A DNA stretch of 60,000 nucleotides from Bugula neritina (lineage: Eukaryota > Bryozoa > Gymnolaemata > Cheilostomatida > Bugulidae): the NCBI GenBank assembly GCA_964035545.1, contig OZ037766.1, positions 11,047,722 through 11,107,721 of the forward strand. The letters run 5' to 3'. Both the position numbers and the translations under genes were made by a program. Numbering within the stretch: the first letter of the stretch is position 1; each line of letters starts with the position of its first letter. This document shows, piece by piece, positions 21,941-32,910 of the stretch. The notes below the pieces were generated by a model, which searched no databases, was not told where the DNA came from, and saw only the letters and a program-made list of their open reading frames with translations.

Positions 21941-22678
21941 TGTAATAATTTTATGCGTAGAATGTTATAATTCGCTGCATGCAATTATTTGTGTGGGTTG
22001 CTAGCTGATTGAACACAGTGACTCTTTGTGAGAGTACTTAGGACACAGTGACTCTTTGTAGGGGGGTATTTATGCACAAATAAATAAGAAATTTGATACT
22101 CACAATCCCTTTATTTTACTCCACAATACATAAATTCAAAAATAGAAAGTTAGCGAGGACAACTCCTTACATCATGTGGAAAACTTACTAGTAACTGTTA
22201 AACAAAGTATAAGATAATTAATTAAATATATAAGTGTCCTGGCTTGGTAGCTCTGAGATGTGTCCTGTTGTGCTGCTGGCTGAAGACTGAATCTACTGAG
22301 ATGAGGGCCTCCTTTTATATGTTGGGAAACAGTCCAACTAGAATGTTCCGTGCGAATTCGCTCGAATCGCAGGGGATTCGCAGGGCCAGAACAAAGGTTT
22401 CGCTCGAATCGAGCGAACTTCGCAGGGAAATCCCGGTTATCTTGATTATATAAGCGTTCCTGTGAGCCGTCAGAAACAATAGCTAATCCAGTCACGTCAG
22501 TAGTAATAAGTAGCTGGGAATAATAGCTAATCCCATCATTGCCAACATAACACTTAGCTGTTACAATACTATGGCTATGTAATGATATATATCTAGGAAA
22601 ACACGCATTCCATGGGAATAAAGTTAATAATAGTAAGGGAATACAGGCAACAATTACAATATACACAATTTTACCACA
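21941..22678 (-). repeat. 5' LTR of the gypsy element
   Basis: Begins TGTAATAATTTTATGCG and ends TTTTACCACA, like the other LTR; it lacks the 10-bp duplication. Minus-strand AATAAA lies at 22110-22115. As the upstream LTR in the coding direction it would carry the active promoter. Confidence 0.93.
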
Positions 22679-22682
22679 GTAT

Positions 22683-24440
22683 TACTAGCTCCAAGACTCA
22701 AGAGTATATGTCAGTTTTAATTTCTTCTATTAAAAGATTAACTCCAAAAGCAAGTATTTATTTTCATTCTTCTGTTATTATTAACTCTTTGAGAAAGTCT
22801 ATTTGTTCCAGTTTCTTTTATTAACTCTAAGAGTAAATATGTTTATATCTTTTAATTTCATTTAGGTAAAATAGACCATCAGCTGGCTATTGTATAAGCC
22901 TGAGCAATTACAAAATCACATTTTCAAGTACAAATGTAGGTACTCCAGCACATGAACAGTTAAGAAAGGAATACTGTGCAAATCTCGGAAATTGTATTTT
23001 GAAGGGCTTTTAGAAACAGTGAGAGAAACCTGCTTACGGCATTCTTCATTTTGCCAACCAAAAACAAAGGCTCCCCAGTTATAGACTACCACTAGCTGGC
23101 TACTGCATTGATGATATGGTTGTACAGGAGTCTGTGATTGGTGTAAAAAGTCTGCAAAGGCACACGGTTAAGTATAGGCTCAAACTAAAAGAACCAGAAG
23201 GTCTTGACTGAGGCTAGTTGCTATGAGTTGCTTAATACACAGAAGCTCTTGTGGACATTTGCAAATTCCGAGAAAAGCTAAGCTCACTCTGTGGGAAGGG
23301 CTGTTTCACTTCTGTAAATTATTAGTTGGTCAGTACCTGGTGGCTTTGAGATTATGGTATCTTTTTATAAAGAGTGATATGCAGCAGATTCTTGGATGTT
23401 CAGTGGCACAGTGGTTCAGTTTCTTGCAAGAGTGAGAGGAAAGACTCAGGATGCTTGACATTTGAACCCTTTCGATCATGTCACCATGGAAATGAATATC
23501 AGCAATTCTTGCCACAGTAGTAGCTTTGAAAGGTGATGGCAACATTATGAAGAGTCCTTCATGGCTAGAAAAAGAGTACTTTGTGTTTGTAGAAAAAGGG
23601 CTGCTGAAACTTAGATGAATTGGTGTTTTGGAGTGATATGATTACTAAATATGGCTTTATAATATTGGGGATTTTTTGTGCCTACAATTGAAAAGGCAGT
23701 TCATATGATAAGTGTACACAGGAGGTGGTTTAAAAAATGTTGACGAAACAAGCAAGTTGTCTGTATCCTGTTCACTGAGATCAGCTGTGAACTTGCAGGA
23801 ACAACTGAAATGAAATCGGAGCTGTGGGGCGTATCAATAAATTGATCCTGTTATACAGAGAGAAGTTTAGTGTTGAGGACTCTTGACTATTGAATCGAGT
23901 TTGCAAATATCAGTATTTTAAGGTTTATCTCATTTTCTCTTTTACTTAGGAAGCGACCTTGATGTACATTTCTTATCTTTTGTGCAAAAGAAGTTAATTT
24001 ACAAATTTTCACCCATATCTCTCTTACAAGTCACAAAATTAAAATCCCACATCATAATAAAGCTGGTTTGAGTTTTCCAGTAATGCAAAGGGTACTAGAC
24101 AAGTTTTTGTGGAACATGAGCATAATTGTAAACTTGAAACCCATCCAAAGACTCACCTGTATCTACTGGCACAATAATGTAATGAATGTTTTTAGGAAAG
24201 CAGAAAGTACTAATTTTGTAGGCATTTTCATGCTAAATGCTAAATTGAAAAGGTTTTTCTTCAACTTCTATTTTATGGCAAAAAGGTTAAAAAATTATTA
24301 TTAGAGACAGTTTTGGTACCTGAGTCTTGGAAAGTTGCTAGCACTGGTTGAAAAAATATATAGCCAATAAACCTATAAATGAGCAATTTTCTAAGATCGA
24401 CCTGAAACTCATGAAAGTGCAACTCTGTAGTTTTGAACAA
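22683..24440. other. Gap with no recognised gene
   Basis: AT-rich. A possible tRNA-derived SINE relic at about 23403-23480 has GTGGCACAGTGGTTCAG (A-box-like) and, about 50 bp on, ATTTGAACCC (B-box-like). Other short open frames show no recognisable motifs or splice context. Confidence 0.35.
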
Positions 24441-24551
24441 AAATTTATGCTGCTCTGAAGCAGCTGTGGTGTAGTGGTTAGAGTCTTGGCCATTGAACTA
24501 TAACTCCCCTACAAGGAAGTTTCAGTTCATTGGTGTTGACCTAGCAAACAC

Positions 24552-25677
24552 CAGTGTGGTATATTTAGGAGTGCCGACTTTAGGAAATCTTAGGGAATCA
24601 TATGGGCATCATTATGCCGCAATTGGTACCTCGAGTTTATATAAGTTATAAAGGGAAAATTTTGCCACTTTTGTTATTTTATTATTATTTTTTATTTTAT
24701 GTTTACATTCTTTTAATTTTGTTTATTGATAAAGCTTTTAAGCACATTTTTTTATGCATATAAAATTAAAAAAAATTTAAAACTCACTCATGCACGTAAA
24801 TACAAAGCTATAAAGTTTAAGCTTCGCTGTAATTACAATGTGAATATTAATTGAATAATGCTTGCAATAACCATTTTACTCAAAACACATTACAGTTGCT
24901 ATAAATGATCTCAGCGATCTCAGCGAGATCGATCTGAGAAATGTGCTCAGATCGATCGTTTTTCCATGGGAGTGTCAGATCGATCTCGAGAAGTTGCCTC
25001 CTCTTAAGTGAAGGATACTTTATAAGTATAATTTGTTCACCTATTTGAGTGATTAAAGCTACTACTGTTGAAAATAAGATGGTCGTAGTCTAAAATTTAA
25101 TCCCAGCTATAAACTATACGCAGCAAAGCTTTCAGTGTATGGTAATTTGGCCAATTTGAAATAATTAATTTTAATTTTTTAGCTTGACAGCTTATATAAA
25201 ATTAATGGCTGTCTTGCAGATTATTAATAAACTTACAGGACTGTTAGGCTTAAAATTACAAAAAAAATAGCTAATGAAACTAAGTTTTAATAGTCATTTA
25301 AACTCAATTTAAATTCTCCCATTTTTTTACCTTCTACTGCATATAATTGAGTTTTCTTAATCATTGTACTGAAAGTCAAAGTTTTGGCATCTGAAAAGGT
25401 GGCTATCATAATTATTTAATACTTTGCTTAGTAATTATCAATAAGTTATCATTTTTATTAGCAGACAACATTGTAGCGCGCAGTCTTTTTTTACTTCTCA
25501 GATCGATCTGGCGTCTTTCCATGGTCTTATTGACATGAGATCGATCTGAGTTCGAGCTCCACAGACCGACCAACTCAGATCGATGGAGATCGATCTTTGG
25601 CGTCTTTCCATGGATCGATCTCGCTGAGATCGATCTGAGATCGGTACATGGAAAGCCGGTGTATATATACCACACTG
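24552..25677. mobile_element. Non-autonomous hAT element with 8-bp target duplication
   Basis: 1,126 bp with terminal inverted repeats CAGTGTGGTATAT at the left and its reverse complement at the right. It is flanked by perfect 8-bp duplications GCAAACAC (24544-24551 and 25678-25685). No transposase was seen. A CACCGG-ended element fills its right two-thirds, up to 16 bp from the right end. Confidence 0.85.
24907..25661. mobile_element. CACCGG-ended inverted-repeat element, copy 2, left end truncated
   Basis: Homologous to 8209-8682 along most of its length, for example 'GAAAAGGTGGCT', 'TTTTATTAGCAGACAACAT' and 'CTTTCCATGGTCTTATTGAC'. It has about 205 bp (25065-25270) absent from copy 1. The right end is GGAAAGCCGGTG; the matching left terminus is missing, the left side starting in GATCTCAG repeats. 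It is extremely rich in ATCGATCT palindromes. Confidence 0.65.
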
Positions 25678-25982
25678 GCAAACACGGGTCAAAGTTCAAA
25701 CACCTGTGGTGATGTTATGAAGAACACCCAGTTATAATTGCTCATGTGCCACACCAGAAAAAAATTATTGGCCTGATTAAAAAAGCCTTTCATCATGGGT
25801 TCTCACAGGGGTAGTGACTATAAACCCACATGAGTTTTTAGTTGCTCTGTACTAACACTAGTATATTTTATGTTCAAATGTTTTTATCGGACCTCATCTA
25901 ATTTTACATAGGTAATACAAAATATTCTTGCTATAATCATATTGTGCGTTGCTGTTTATCCAAATTGTGTTTTGGTTTTTAG

Positions 25983-28900
25983 GGCAACATGGGTACCAAT
26001 TATCATAATGAGGTTCTGAGATTGGCCCGAGTAATAGAGCGGAAACAGCTTGCAAGATCAGCTTTTGAGGTTTGCAAACAAAAAATTAATATCTACTGAA
26101 AAATAAGTTTCACCTTTTAGTCTCTATGTCTCTGAGCAAACCAAACACAAGCCCTCAGATTATGTAGTACAGATATTTAGCTGGATGACAAGTTGTACTC
26201 TTCTGTGGTATATGGCGGAGACACAAATATCTCTGTTTTATATTCACCTTTAGGAGTCTTTTGGCAATGATGAAGTAAATACTCAGAAAGTTTTGCATGA
26301 AATTACACAGAAAAGGGCCATTGATGAAAGTAACAGTTCATCTATCAGGTGAATAAAAGTTTGGGTATGATAATAGGGCAAGCTGTGGATGTCTAACTCT
26401 GGTGGTAGAGCTTTGAACTTGGACAATTTAAAGTTCAAACCCCACCCACCACTGACATGTTATTCTCTTCATTGTGTGACATATATGAATCAAAAGTTAC
26501 TCAGTTATAATTTTTAGTTTTTTTATTTTTAGCCTCATAATTTCATATAACAAACTATATAGTAATATTACATAGATCTGTCAGTTTTCACTATAATTGT
26601 TTTTTTCTGCCACCAACACCGAATTAGAGTTGTCCTACCTTTACTAACCAACCACTGCACTACAAGCAGTAGGTACAACAGTAACTAATAACATAACTTT
26701 TGACAAAACTCATGTTTATAAAGTTTGCTGTTTGATATATGAGCTGCTGAATATGCTAACCGCATGGCGTGATGAAGGTACATATAAAATAATAATTCCT
26801 ATCAATGAGAAAATTTTGAATGATATATTCTTCTAAAATATTCTAAAAAGTGTTTATAAGATATCTTTTCAAAAATGTTTTGAGCTAAACTTGTTGCAAA
26901 AAATAAAACTTATAATTTTTGAGAAGAGTTGGAAAGTCTGTCGAAATATTTTCTCAGCAGCTATCTGGACTGTTAGTATAAAATAATCAGTAATCTTGAA
27001 GGCATGTAACAATATGTAGAGGAGGGTGGGGATAGTTGAACCAAAAAATTGCGTTTTTGAACATAGGTTTTGAAGAAAGTTATTACTAATCTAAAGACCA
27101 GCACTATGAAATCGGTCATATGTTGCAGTCTTTGTCCATTAAAACTAATTAAATAACATTTTATGCACCAAGATAAAGCCAATTTTTTGCTTCTGAGTTT
27201 TTTGCCACAACACACCAGGTATATAGAGGGCTAGCTGAACCACCCTGTAGGAGAGTTGAACCAGTTCCATTTATCTTATAATATAAATTGTTTTAGCTAT
27301 TTAGAAAACTGGAAAAATGATTTATTAGAGATTAGCCATAAAAACAGAATAAAAAAAAATAAATTACCATAAACAAATAACAGAAACTCTTGATGTGGTA
27401 CGTCATTGTAGTGTGTCAATATAGGCCCTGAATACACTTTAAAACCCAAGCAGCAGCAAACTAGTAGACAAGCTTTTAAAAGTTGTCTTTCTGTAATTCA
27501 TCCTGTTACATATATAAAGTGGGGTTTTCTCACATGCCATCAGAAAGTCTACTGCATGGTTGAGAGGACTGTTTAGGGATTCTCACATGATTTATGCTTG
27601 TCTTAGTAGCAGCATGCTTTATGCCACTGCCTTGCTTTACCATACTCATTGCTGTAGCCTAAGCTTTCCTTATCTACTCCTGTGTTTGTTTTTTGCATGT
27701 AATTTTACACCATTTCGAGAAAATTTGCAGAATATTTGAATTACACCATTGGTATAAAATTACATTTTCATTGTTCTAGGACTAAATATATGTTTGCATT
27801 TATATATGAAGGACGGCAGAAAAGTTTTAATTAAGAAAAAGATAAACTTAAATGCAAGAATTAGTGTGTCTAATTGTAATGAATGTAGTAAAAATAATGA
27901 GTGGGGCAAGTTGTACCTGGCTCGGCTGCCCCACTTTCACTATAGTTCAACTAGCTCCACACTGTCGTACTACAAATTATTGCAAGTATCTGCTGTGAGA
28001 TATCTCTGCAACTTTAGATCATTGCCCAGCTTTCTAATCATCTTGACAACACCTGCTTGAATTTACTTGAATGGCTATTAAAGTTTTATAAGCTATGCAA
28101 CTTTTTATAAAAAAAAAATTTTTAGTTTGCTCAGTTTTTATGCAAAAGTTGTGAAAAAATACTAGCTCACCTGAAAACTTCTACATTGATTCTATATATT
28201 TCAAAATGTCTGGCAATTGACCTAGGCAGTGCTTAAGCAGAGGAGGTAAAATAACCCGGTGATTTAAAGGAGAAAATATAGAGCATATGTGGTTCAACTG
28301 GCTCCATGGCTCAACTAGCCCCTAAAACGTGTTCTTAGTTCATAGAAATCAGTTTTTTATTTGAGAAATATTTATCGTTATAGCTTTAATATATTTAACT
28401 TAATGTTCTCTTTCAATCATACACATTTTAAGAAATCAAAATATAACCCAAATTTCTAAAATGTAGGTCATAACTCATAAGGCCTATTTAGACAAAAAAT
28501 ACTTTTATTCATTTTTTCATTTATAAATTATTATAATGCTGCAAAAATACTTATTTTTTGTGAAAGAAAAAACTGATTGCTCTATAGTAAAAGGTACTTG
28601 TAAGCTAGATATGTGAAATCAGATTGGACATATATTATAGCCTCACAAAGCATTTATGCCTGCATTTTTACATAAAAACATAACAAAACATACATAACAC
28701 AATGTGGATCTTTGCTCCATGTTTTGACTAACTAATTAGGAAGATTCTTCAGAGTTTTTCTGAGTTCTCTACAATTGTTTGATGCTTGTAAACCACGCTC
28801 TTGTTCTATAGGAGCTTTAAATTAATACAATAACTTTGGGTAATGTTGTGCCCTGCTTCTCACTTATTGTGTAGTTGTTTGAATTTTTAATACTTGGTAG

Positions 28901-29072
28901 AGAATATAGATGTAACACAGAAGGCAGTTTAACTGGTGTTAATCGGCTCAGGCAGTCATACAACCATAGCCGTAATGGACCAACTAGAGACGATTCTAAA
29001 AGAATGATGAATCTGGAATCTGTGCTAATGTATGGAAGAAAACCTACAAACATGGCTACTGTTTGGAAGTGA
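25983..29072 (+). CDS. Small three-exon gene, unknown family
   Basis: Exons 25983-26069, 26254-26348 and 28901-29072 join with GT/AG borders and consistent phases (0, then 2). The ATG at 25989 has a good context (AAC-ATG-G) and lies just after an acceptor, so a 5' non-coding exon is expected upstream. The TGA at 29070-29072 gives 115 aa. The product is basic and hydrophilic, with a helical start ('NEVLRLARVIERKQLAR') and C-terminal 'SVLMYGRKPTNMATVW'. No signal peptide or membrane segment. A polyadenylation signal follows at 29344. I do not recognise the family; size and composition would fit a small cytoskeletal or ciliary protein, but that is a guess. The long second intron holds a SINE and a decayed transposon. 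Confidence 0.6.
26384..26480 (+). mobile_element. tRNA-derived SINE relic
   Basis: Contains GGTGGTAGAGC (A-box-like) and AAAGTTCAAACCCC (B-box) 30-40 bp apart, as in tRNA-derived SINEs, without a foldable tRNA. It lies in intron 2 of the small gene. Confidence 0.45.
27026..28322. mobile_element. Decayed inverted-repeat DNA transposon
   Basis: The left end GTGGGGATAGTTGAACC resembles the reverse complement of the right end, AGGGGCTAGTTGAGCC. Similar GTTGAACCAGTT words recur internally. Ends and target duplication are not exact. No intact transposase. Confidence 0.4.
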
Positions 29073-29343
29073 CATAATCGTACCGCTAGAATGTTTAAGA
29101 AATTATGCTATTGTTTTTTATATATTTTTTAATAGTTTATTTATTTTTAAAGGAGACTGTTTGCTAATTTATTGTGATGTTCCCCATTCTATATATACCA
29201 GCATTTTACTGATTTGAGCAGTTGATTTGTTTTAGAACCCTGACCAGAGCAACAACCACATAATTTATTTGTAAGCTTTTCTCATGTTCTGAAATTTGTC
29301 TAATTAATTGTCTAAAATATGATTTCTCAGCTGTAAGTTATTC

Positions 29344-29349
29344 AATAAA
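29344..29349 (+). terminator. Polyadenylation signal of the small gene
   Basis: AATAAA followed by a T-rich stretch, about 270 nt after the TGA at 29070-29072. Confidence 0.5.
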
Positions 29350-30375
29350 TGTGCCCTTTTAGTATTAAAAATAGCATTGTCCTTCAATTTAAAGATCACA
29401 TATGCATTATCAATCCAAAATTTTAGATTAGTTTTAAAAAACCAATTTTTTATATCATCTGACTATATCAACATTCATGCTACTTGCTAAGTGGAACTAC
29501 AGACTAAATAGTGTCTCTTATGAAATAGAAAATAATTTATGTAAGATAGATCTGCTAATAACTATAAGATGAACAATTATTTTTGTTTCCCAGTACTTGC
29601 ACCTCACTCCAGAGCACAATTATGTTAGCTATATTATTGAATAGTCAGTTTAACCCACCAACTTCAATTTGCTTTGATATATAGATGCTCTATTAATATG
29701 CAGCAACACTAGTTTTGAAGATTAACCCCATTCAAATGTTATGCTTGATAATGGTTAACCCAACAGAATAATTTAGTATTAAAATATGGTGATACTAGAT
29801 TGCTAACATCACCTATATTATAGTGAAAAAAATAATGCTCACTCATTTATATCTCAGAATTAGGTCATATGCAGGTAATCCTGAATTATGGTGGCGGCAT
29901 GTGTCAATTATTTATGGATTAGCAGTAAGTAGGGCACAGTAATCTTCCAGAACCTTTTCAGTCTTTTTGAATAGAAAATAAAATAATTTGCATTAGCACA
30001 AAACATTTTATTGTACACCAGTATAAGTAACATCAAATCAAAATGAAAAAAGCTAGCCATCTGTTAGAGATTTGATTTTAATAGCAGAAAATATAATTGA
30101 TATATTTTAATGAACTACTCTTTATCACTGTACACAGTTGTATATAAAAATTGTATTTACAAAAAGAAATATAGTGCACTACTCTGTTGACGACAGCCAA
30201 TATTGCACATCATTGGCAGACTAGCTATGTTATACATATAACATCAGTCTCAATAAAATGTTTGATAAGGAACAATGACCTGTGAAGTTGAAATAAACAC
30301 ACCTTTCTTAAACAACATGAAAACCCCACAAATTATGCCTAATTCAACTCCTTTTGTGACAATCACATTAGATAT
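29350..30375. other. Gap between convergent genes
   Basis: AT-rich, no coding sequence recognised. Contains a second minus-strand AATAAA (plus TTTATT, 30007-30012) that could serve the zinc-finger gene. Confidence 0.4.
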
Positions 30376-30381
30376 TTTATT
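30376..30381 (-). terminator. Candidate polyadenylation signal of the zinc-finger gene
   Basis: Minus-strand AATAAA about 280 nt downstream of the stop codon. Confidence 0.4.
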
Positions 30382-30658
30382 GAAAAAATAAACTGTATAA
30401 ATTTTGATGACTCTGAAAAATAGTATAAGGTTTTACGTACAAAATAAAATACTATCGTATTGATTACATAGAACAGAGAGAATTTGTGAATCAATGAATG
30501 TTCATTGATTAGGCTCTGTAGATCACAATCTTTTTAATACTTTCAGGATGATAGTCTATTTACAAATATAAAATTAACACTTTATAGATAAAATATATAT
30601 AATACCTCAAATTATGTACTGAGGTTTCAAAAGAAAATGCAACAATATTTAAATATAG

Positions 30659-32764
30659 CTATTCATCTAATGCACACTTCTGTAAATTAAGTTCATCAGA
30701 AAAGCTAGCTTGCTTAGGTAACTGGGAGGTGGTCAACCTCTGCTGGTTTGGGTTAGCTGTAGTCTCAGCGTCATGAGGTGGCAATGGAGAATCTACAGTT
30801 CTAGGGCTATCTGCTGTACCCACAGAATCTTTGTCTAAACTAGCTACGTCAATGTCATCCGAGCAGTCCATGGACTTTCCACCACCACGATATTCTAATT
30901 TACTTTTATAATCACTAAATGGCAAACCCAGAGACTGTTTAGCAGTTGGTCTATTCATATCTTGTTGATCAAGACTGGCATCCTGCCTTACTAAACTACG
31001 TCTCCTCATGTTCGCCATAGACAGTCCTGGAATTGGTACCTGAGTTGGAACATTGAAAATAGAAGTTGATGCTAGTGCATTGAATGCTTTTGGGGGTGAA
31101 TTCAAAGAGTCACCTGCATCAAAGCTAGCACCACGCTGATCTTCTACGCTGTCAGCGCTGGTTAGTGATGACCAAGCTCCCATATGGTGGCGACTGAAAT
31201 CAGAGCTATCAAAAGAACTAGATGTTGACCAGCTGCTTCGCCCAGTTGGATTTCTGATTAGATCGCTGGGATCTAGAAGGTGGCGGCTTGCCCACCTCAA
31301 ATCACCAGATTCGAAAGAGCTATCAAAACTATTGCCAGACATGCTTTCAGCTCTACTGGGCATTGAATCGGTGCTCTCGACACTAGAGCCAGATATACTG
31401 TCCTTGCAATACACCATGCCTAATCTACGCCTCTTCTTAGAGCCATCTTTGTGAATCCTCATGTGACGGGTTATCATGTCCCGTCTACAAGCAGCATATG
31501 GACATTCAGGGCACTGATATGGCTTCTCCCCAGTGTGGGTTCTTTTATGGGTGTTAAGATGATCACTCCGGCTAAAAACTTGGCCACACTCCTTACATTC
31601 ATAGGGTTTTAAACCTGTATGGAGTCGCATGTGCCTTGTAAGCATGTCTGACCGAGAGAATGACCTATTACATACTTTACACATGTGCACACGGTTGTTG
31701 TTGTCTGTTTTTACCTCAGTTGGTAAGTGCTTAGCAACATGTTTAGCCATGTTATCGAAACCAGGAAATGTTTGTTTACATATGAAACATTGATTTACCA
31801 AAGTTTGATTTACCCTGCTTTGCATTTGGTGCCATTCAAGGAATGCAGCAATATTAAAGCTATTAATCCCAGTAGATGGTAAAATATTTCCTGAATTTTC
31901 AGTCATGTGTCCATACAGATTAGCAGCCAGAGCTGGGTTGAACTGTAGATTAGATGATGAAAATGGAAATGGGGAACCTCTGTCTAGATCAATGCTGCCA
32001 TCTGTTGAGCTGGCAGACGGTACTTTAGGGTACATCATGCTGATTGGAGGTAATGGTATATAGTTGGTGCTAGTTACACCGTGAGAAGGTTGGTTTGATG
32101 TTGGTCGCTCCTGCTCTCTCCGATCTACCAGAGTATTTGGGGTTGTGCTACGATCTACCTTTGCCAATGGGGAAGATAACTCTTTAGAGTTATGTTGTAT
32201 CCGATCCAGCTGCATGTCACTGTGACTCAGCCTTTGCATTGAAACCAGCTGGTCAGGATTTAAATGGCAATGGTGAGCTATATTTTCATCAGAGTCAGCT
32301 CTATGTCTCCTATGCATTTTCCTAGCCCGTGCTTCAAACTTATCCCGAATGTCATTACTAGATTGGCAAATGGAAGTACTCAAGTCCAGAGGCTGTATTT
32401 CGGTGGGGTCAAATTCTAAGCCCCTATCTAAACTCTTTGACCGAATTTCAGCTACATCATTGTCTATTACAGATCGATAATATCCATCATCTTCACTGTG
32501 TCCTTGTTGTAAAAACCTGGCAGTTAAGTTCTTTTTGTAATTTCCAGGCTGATTGCGTAGGTCGACCATAGTTCGCTGGTTCGGACTCATGCTTGGTGAT
32601 GGGACATCTGCGTGGGGTTTAGTGCTCGTCTGACAGTTGAGTGTAATATCCTCGCTCTCGCACGGTGGCTCTATCTTTATACTAGGTACTCTAGTTGGCC
32701 GCCTCGCTTCATTGCCTCCGTCATCTGCCATTGGGGAAACCCTTCCTACGTCAGTCCCCGCCAT
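30659..32764 (-). CDS. Four-finger C2H2 transcription factor, Klumpfuss/EGR-like
   Basis: 701 aa in one exon from ATG at 32764, chosen for its strong context (A at -3, G at +4). In-frame ATGs at 32821, 32800, 32797 and 32767 are weaker or redundant; the frame remains open to 32848, but that codon is GTG. Four C2H2 fingers at residues 326-346, 362-382, 390-410 and 418-438: the first is isolated; the others are linked by TGLKP and TGEKP. Fingers 2 and 3 carry RSDML and RSDHL helices as in EGR/WT1; finger 4 is the unusual 'CPECPYAACRRDM' type I associate with Drosophila Klumpfuss, which also has four fingers. A PLDLS motif (125-129) is a classical CtBP-corepressor site. A basic KKRRR (443-447) follows the fingers. 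The Ser-rich flanks are probably disordered. Expected role: nuclear repressor. Confidence 0.88.
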   Translation of the reverse strand: MAGTDVGRVSPMADDGGNEARRPTRVPSIKIEPPCESEDITLNCQTSTKPHADVPSPSMSPNQRTMVDLRNQPGNYKKNLTARFLQQGHSEDDGYYRSVIDNDVAEIRSKSLDRGLEFDPTEIQPLDLSTSICQSSNDIRDKFEARARKMHRRHRADSDENIAHHCHLNPDQLVSMQRLSHSDMQLDRIQHNSKELSSPLAKVDRSTTPNTLVDRREQERPTSNQPSHGVTSTNYIPLPPISMMYPKVPSASSTDGSIDLDRGSPFPFSSSNLQFNPALAANLYGHMTENSGNILPSTGINSFNIAAFLEWHQMQSRVNQTLVNQCFICKQTFPGFDNMAKHVAKHLPTEVKTDNNNRVHMCKVCNRSFSRSDMLTRHMRLHTGLKPYECKECGQVFSRSDHLNTHKRTHTGEKPYQCPECPYAACRRDMITRHMRIHKDGSKKRRRLGMVYCKDSISGSSVESTDSMPSRAESMSGNSFDSSFESGDLRWASRHLLDPSDLIRNPTGRSSWSTSSSFDSSDFSRHHMGAWSSLTSADSVEDQRGASFDAGDSLNSPPKAFNALASTSIFNVPTQVPIPGLSMANMRRRSLVRQDASLDQQDMNRPTAKQSLGLPFSDYKSKLEYRGGGKSMDCSDDIDVASLDKDSVGTADSPRTVDSPLPPHDAETTANPNQQRLTTSQLPKQASFSDELNLQKCALDE

Positions 32765-32849
32765 CATTCTAATAATATACACATTACAGTATGCCATCAT
32801 TCTAATAATATTAAATGACATAAAACGGACGTTACTGTTACGCTTCACC

Positions 32850-32910
32850 AGTCAATAAATGCTAACACTTGACAGAGTGCAGGCGCATTGCACAATATTT
32901 ATAAATAATT
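32850..32910 (-). promoter_or_regulatory. Candidate core promoter of the zinc-finger gene
   Basis: A symmetric TATTTATAAATA (32896-32907) lies about 130 nt upstream of the chosen ATG, with GC-richer sequence 25-40 nt downstream of it where transcription could start. A CACGTAG box lies just beyond. Suggests the gene has no 5' intron, but a distal promoter is not excluded. Confidence 0.35.

Larger units (their letters stand above)
15111..22678 (-). mobile_element. Ty3/gypsy LTR retrotransposon, nearly full length
   Basis: A 7,568-bp element read on the minus strand. LTRs of 748 bp (15111-15858) and 738 bp (21941-22678) begin and end TG...CA. A 4-bp GTAT duplication flanks it (15107-15110, 22679-22682). 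Order in the coding direction is LTR, tRNA-Leu-type primer site, gag, pol (protease, RT, RNase H, integrase), tail, polypurine tract, LTR. The protease-RT-RNase H-integrase order places it in Ty3/gypsy (Metaviridae); no envelope-like gene was seen. I count about eight substitutions and one 10-bp indel between the LTRs, about 1.1%, so insertion is recent. The interior is far more GC-rich than the host DNA. A short RT deletion and an in-frame TAG argue that this copy is defective. Confidence 0.95.
24450..25860 (+). mobile_element. tRNA-derived SINE split by a hAT insertion
   Basis: The head (about 24450-24551) carries the A-box-like TGGTGTAGTGGTTAGAG. The tail (25678-25860) carries the B-box-like AAAGTTCAAAC and a body that matches another copy at 40105-40330 ('CAGT.ATAATTGCTC', 'TTCTCACAGGG', 'GACTATAAAC'). 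The two halves are separated by the hAT element at 24552-25677, whose 8-bp duplication GCAAACAC is the join point. The SINE is therefore older than the hAT insertion. Confidence 0.6.

Noticed and set aside
26384-26480. Possible tRNA gene from the A-box and B-box words
   Set aside because: No cloverleaf can be drawn; spacing and tail fit a tRNA-derived SINE instead.
32765-32848. N-terminal extension of the zinc-finger protein
   Set aside because: The most upstream codon is GTG, and the intervening ATGs lie in a duplicated AT-rich leader with weak contexts; ATG at 32764 is better.
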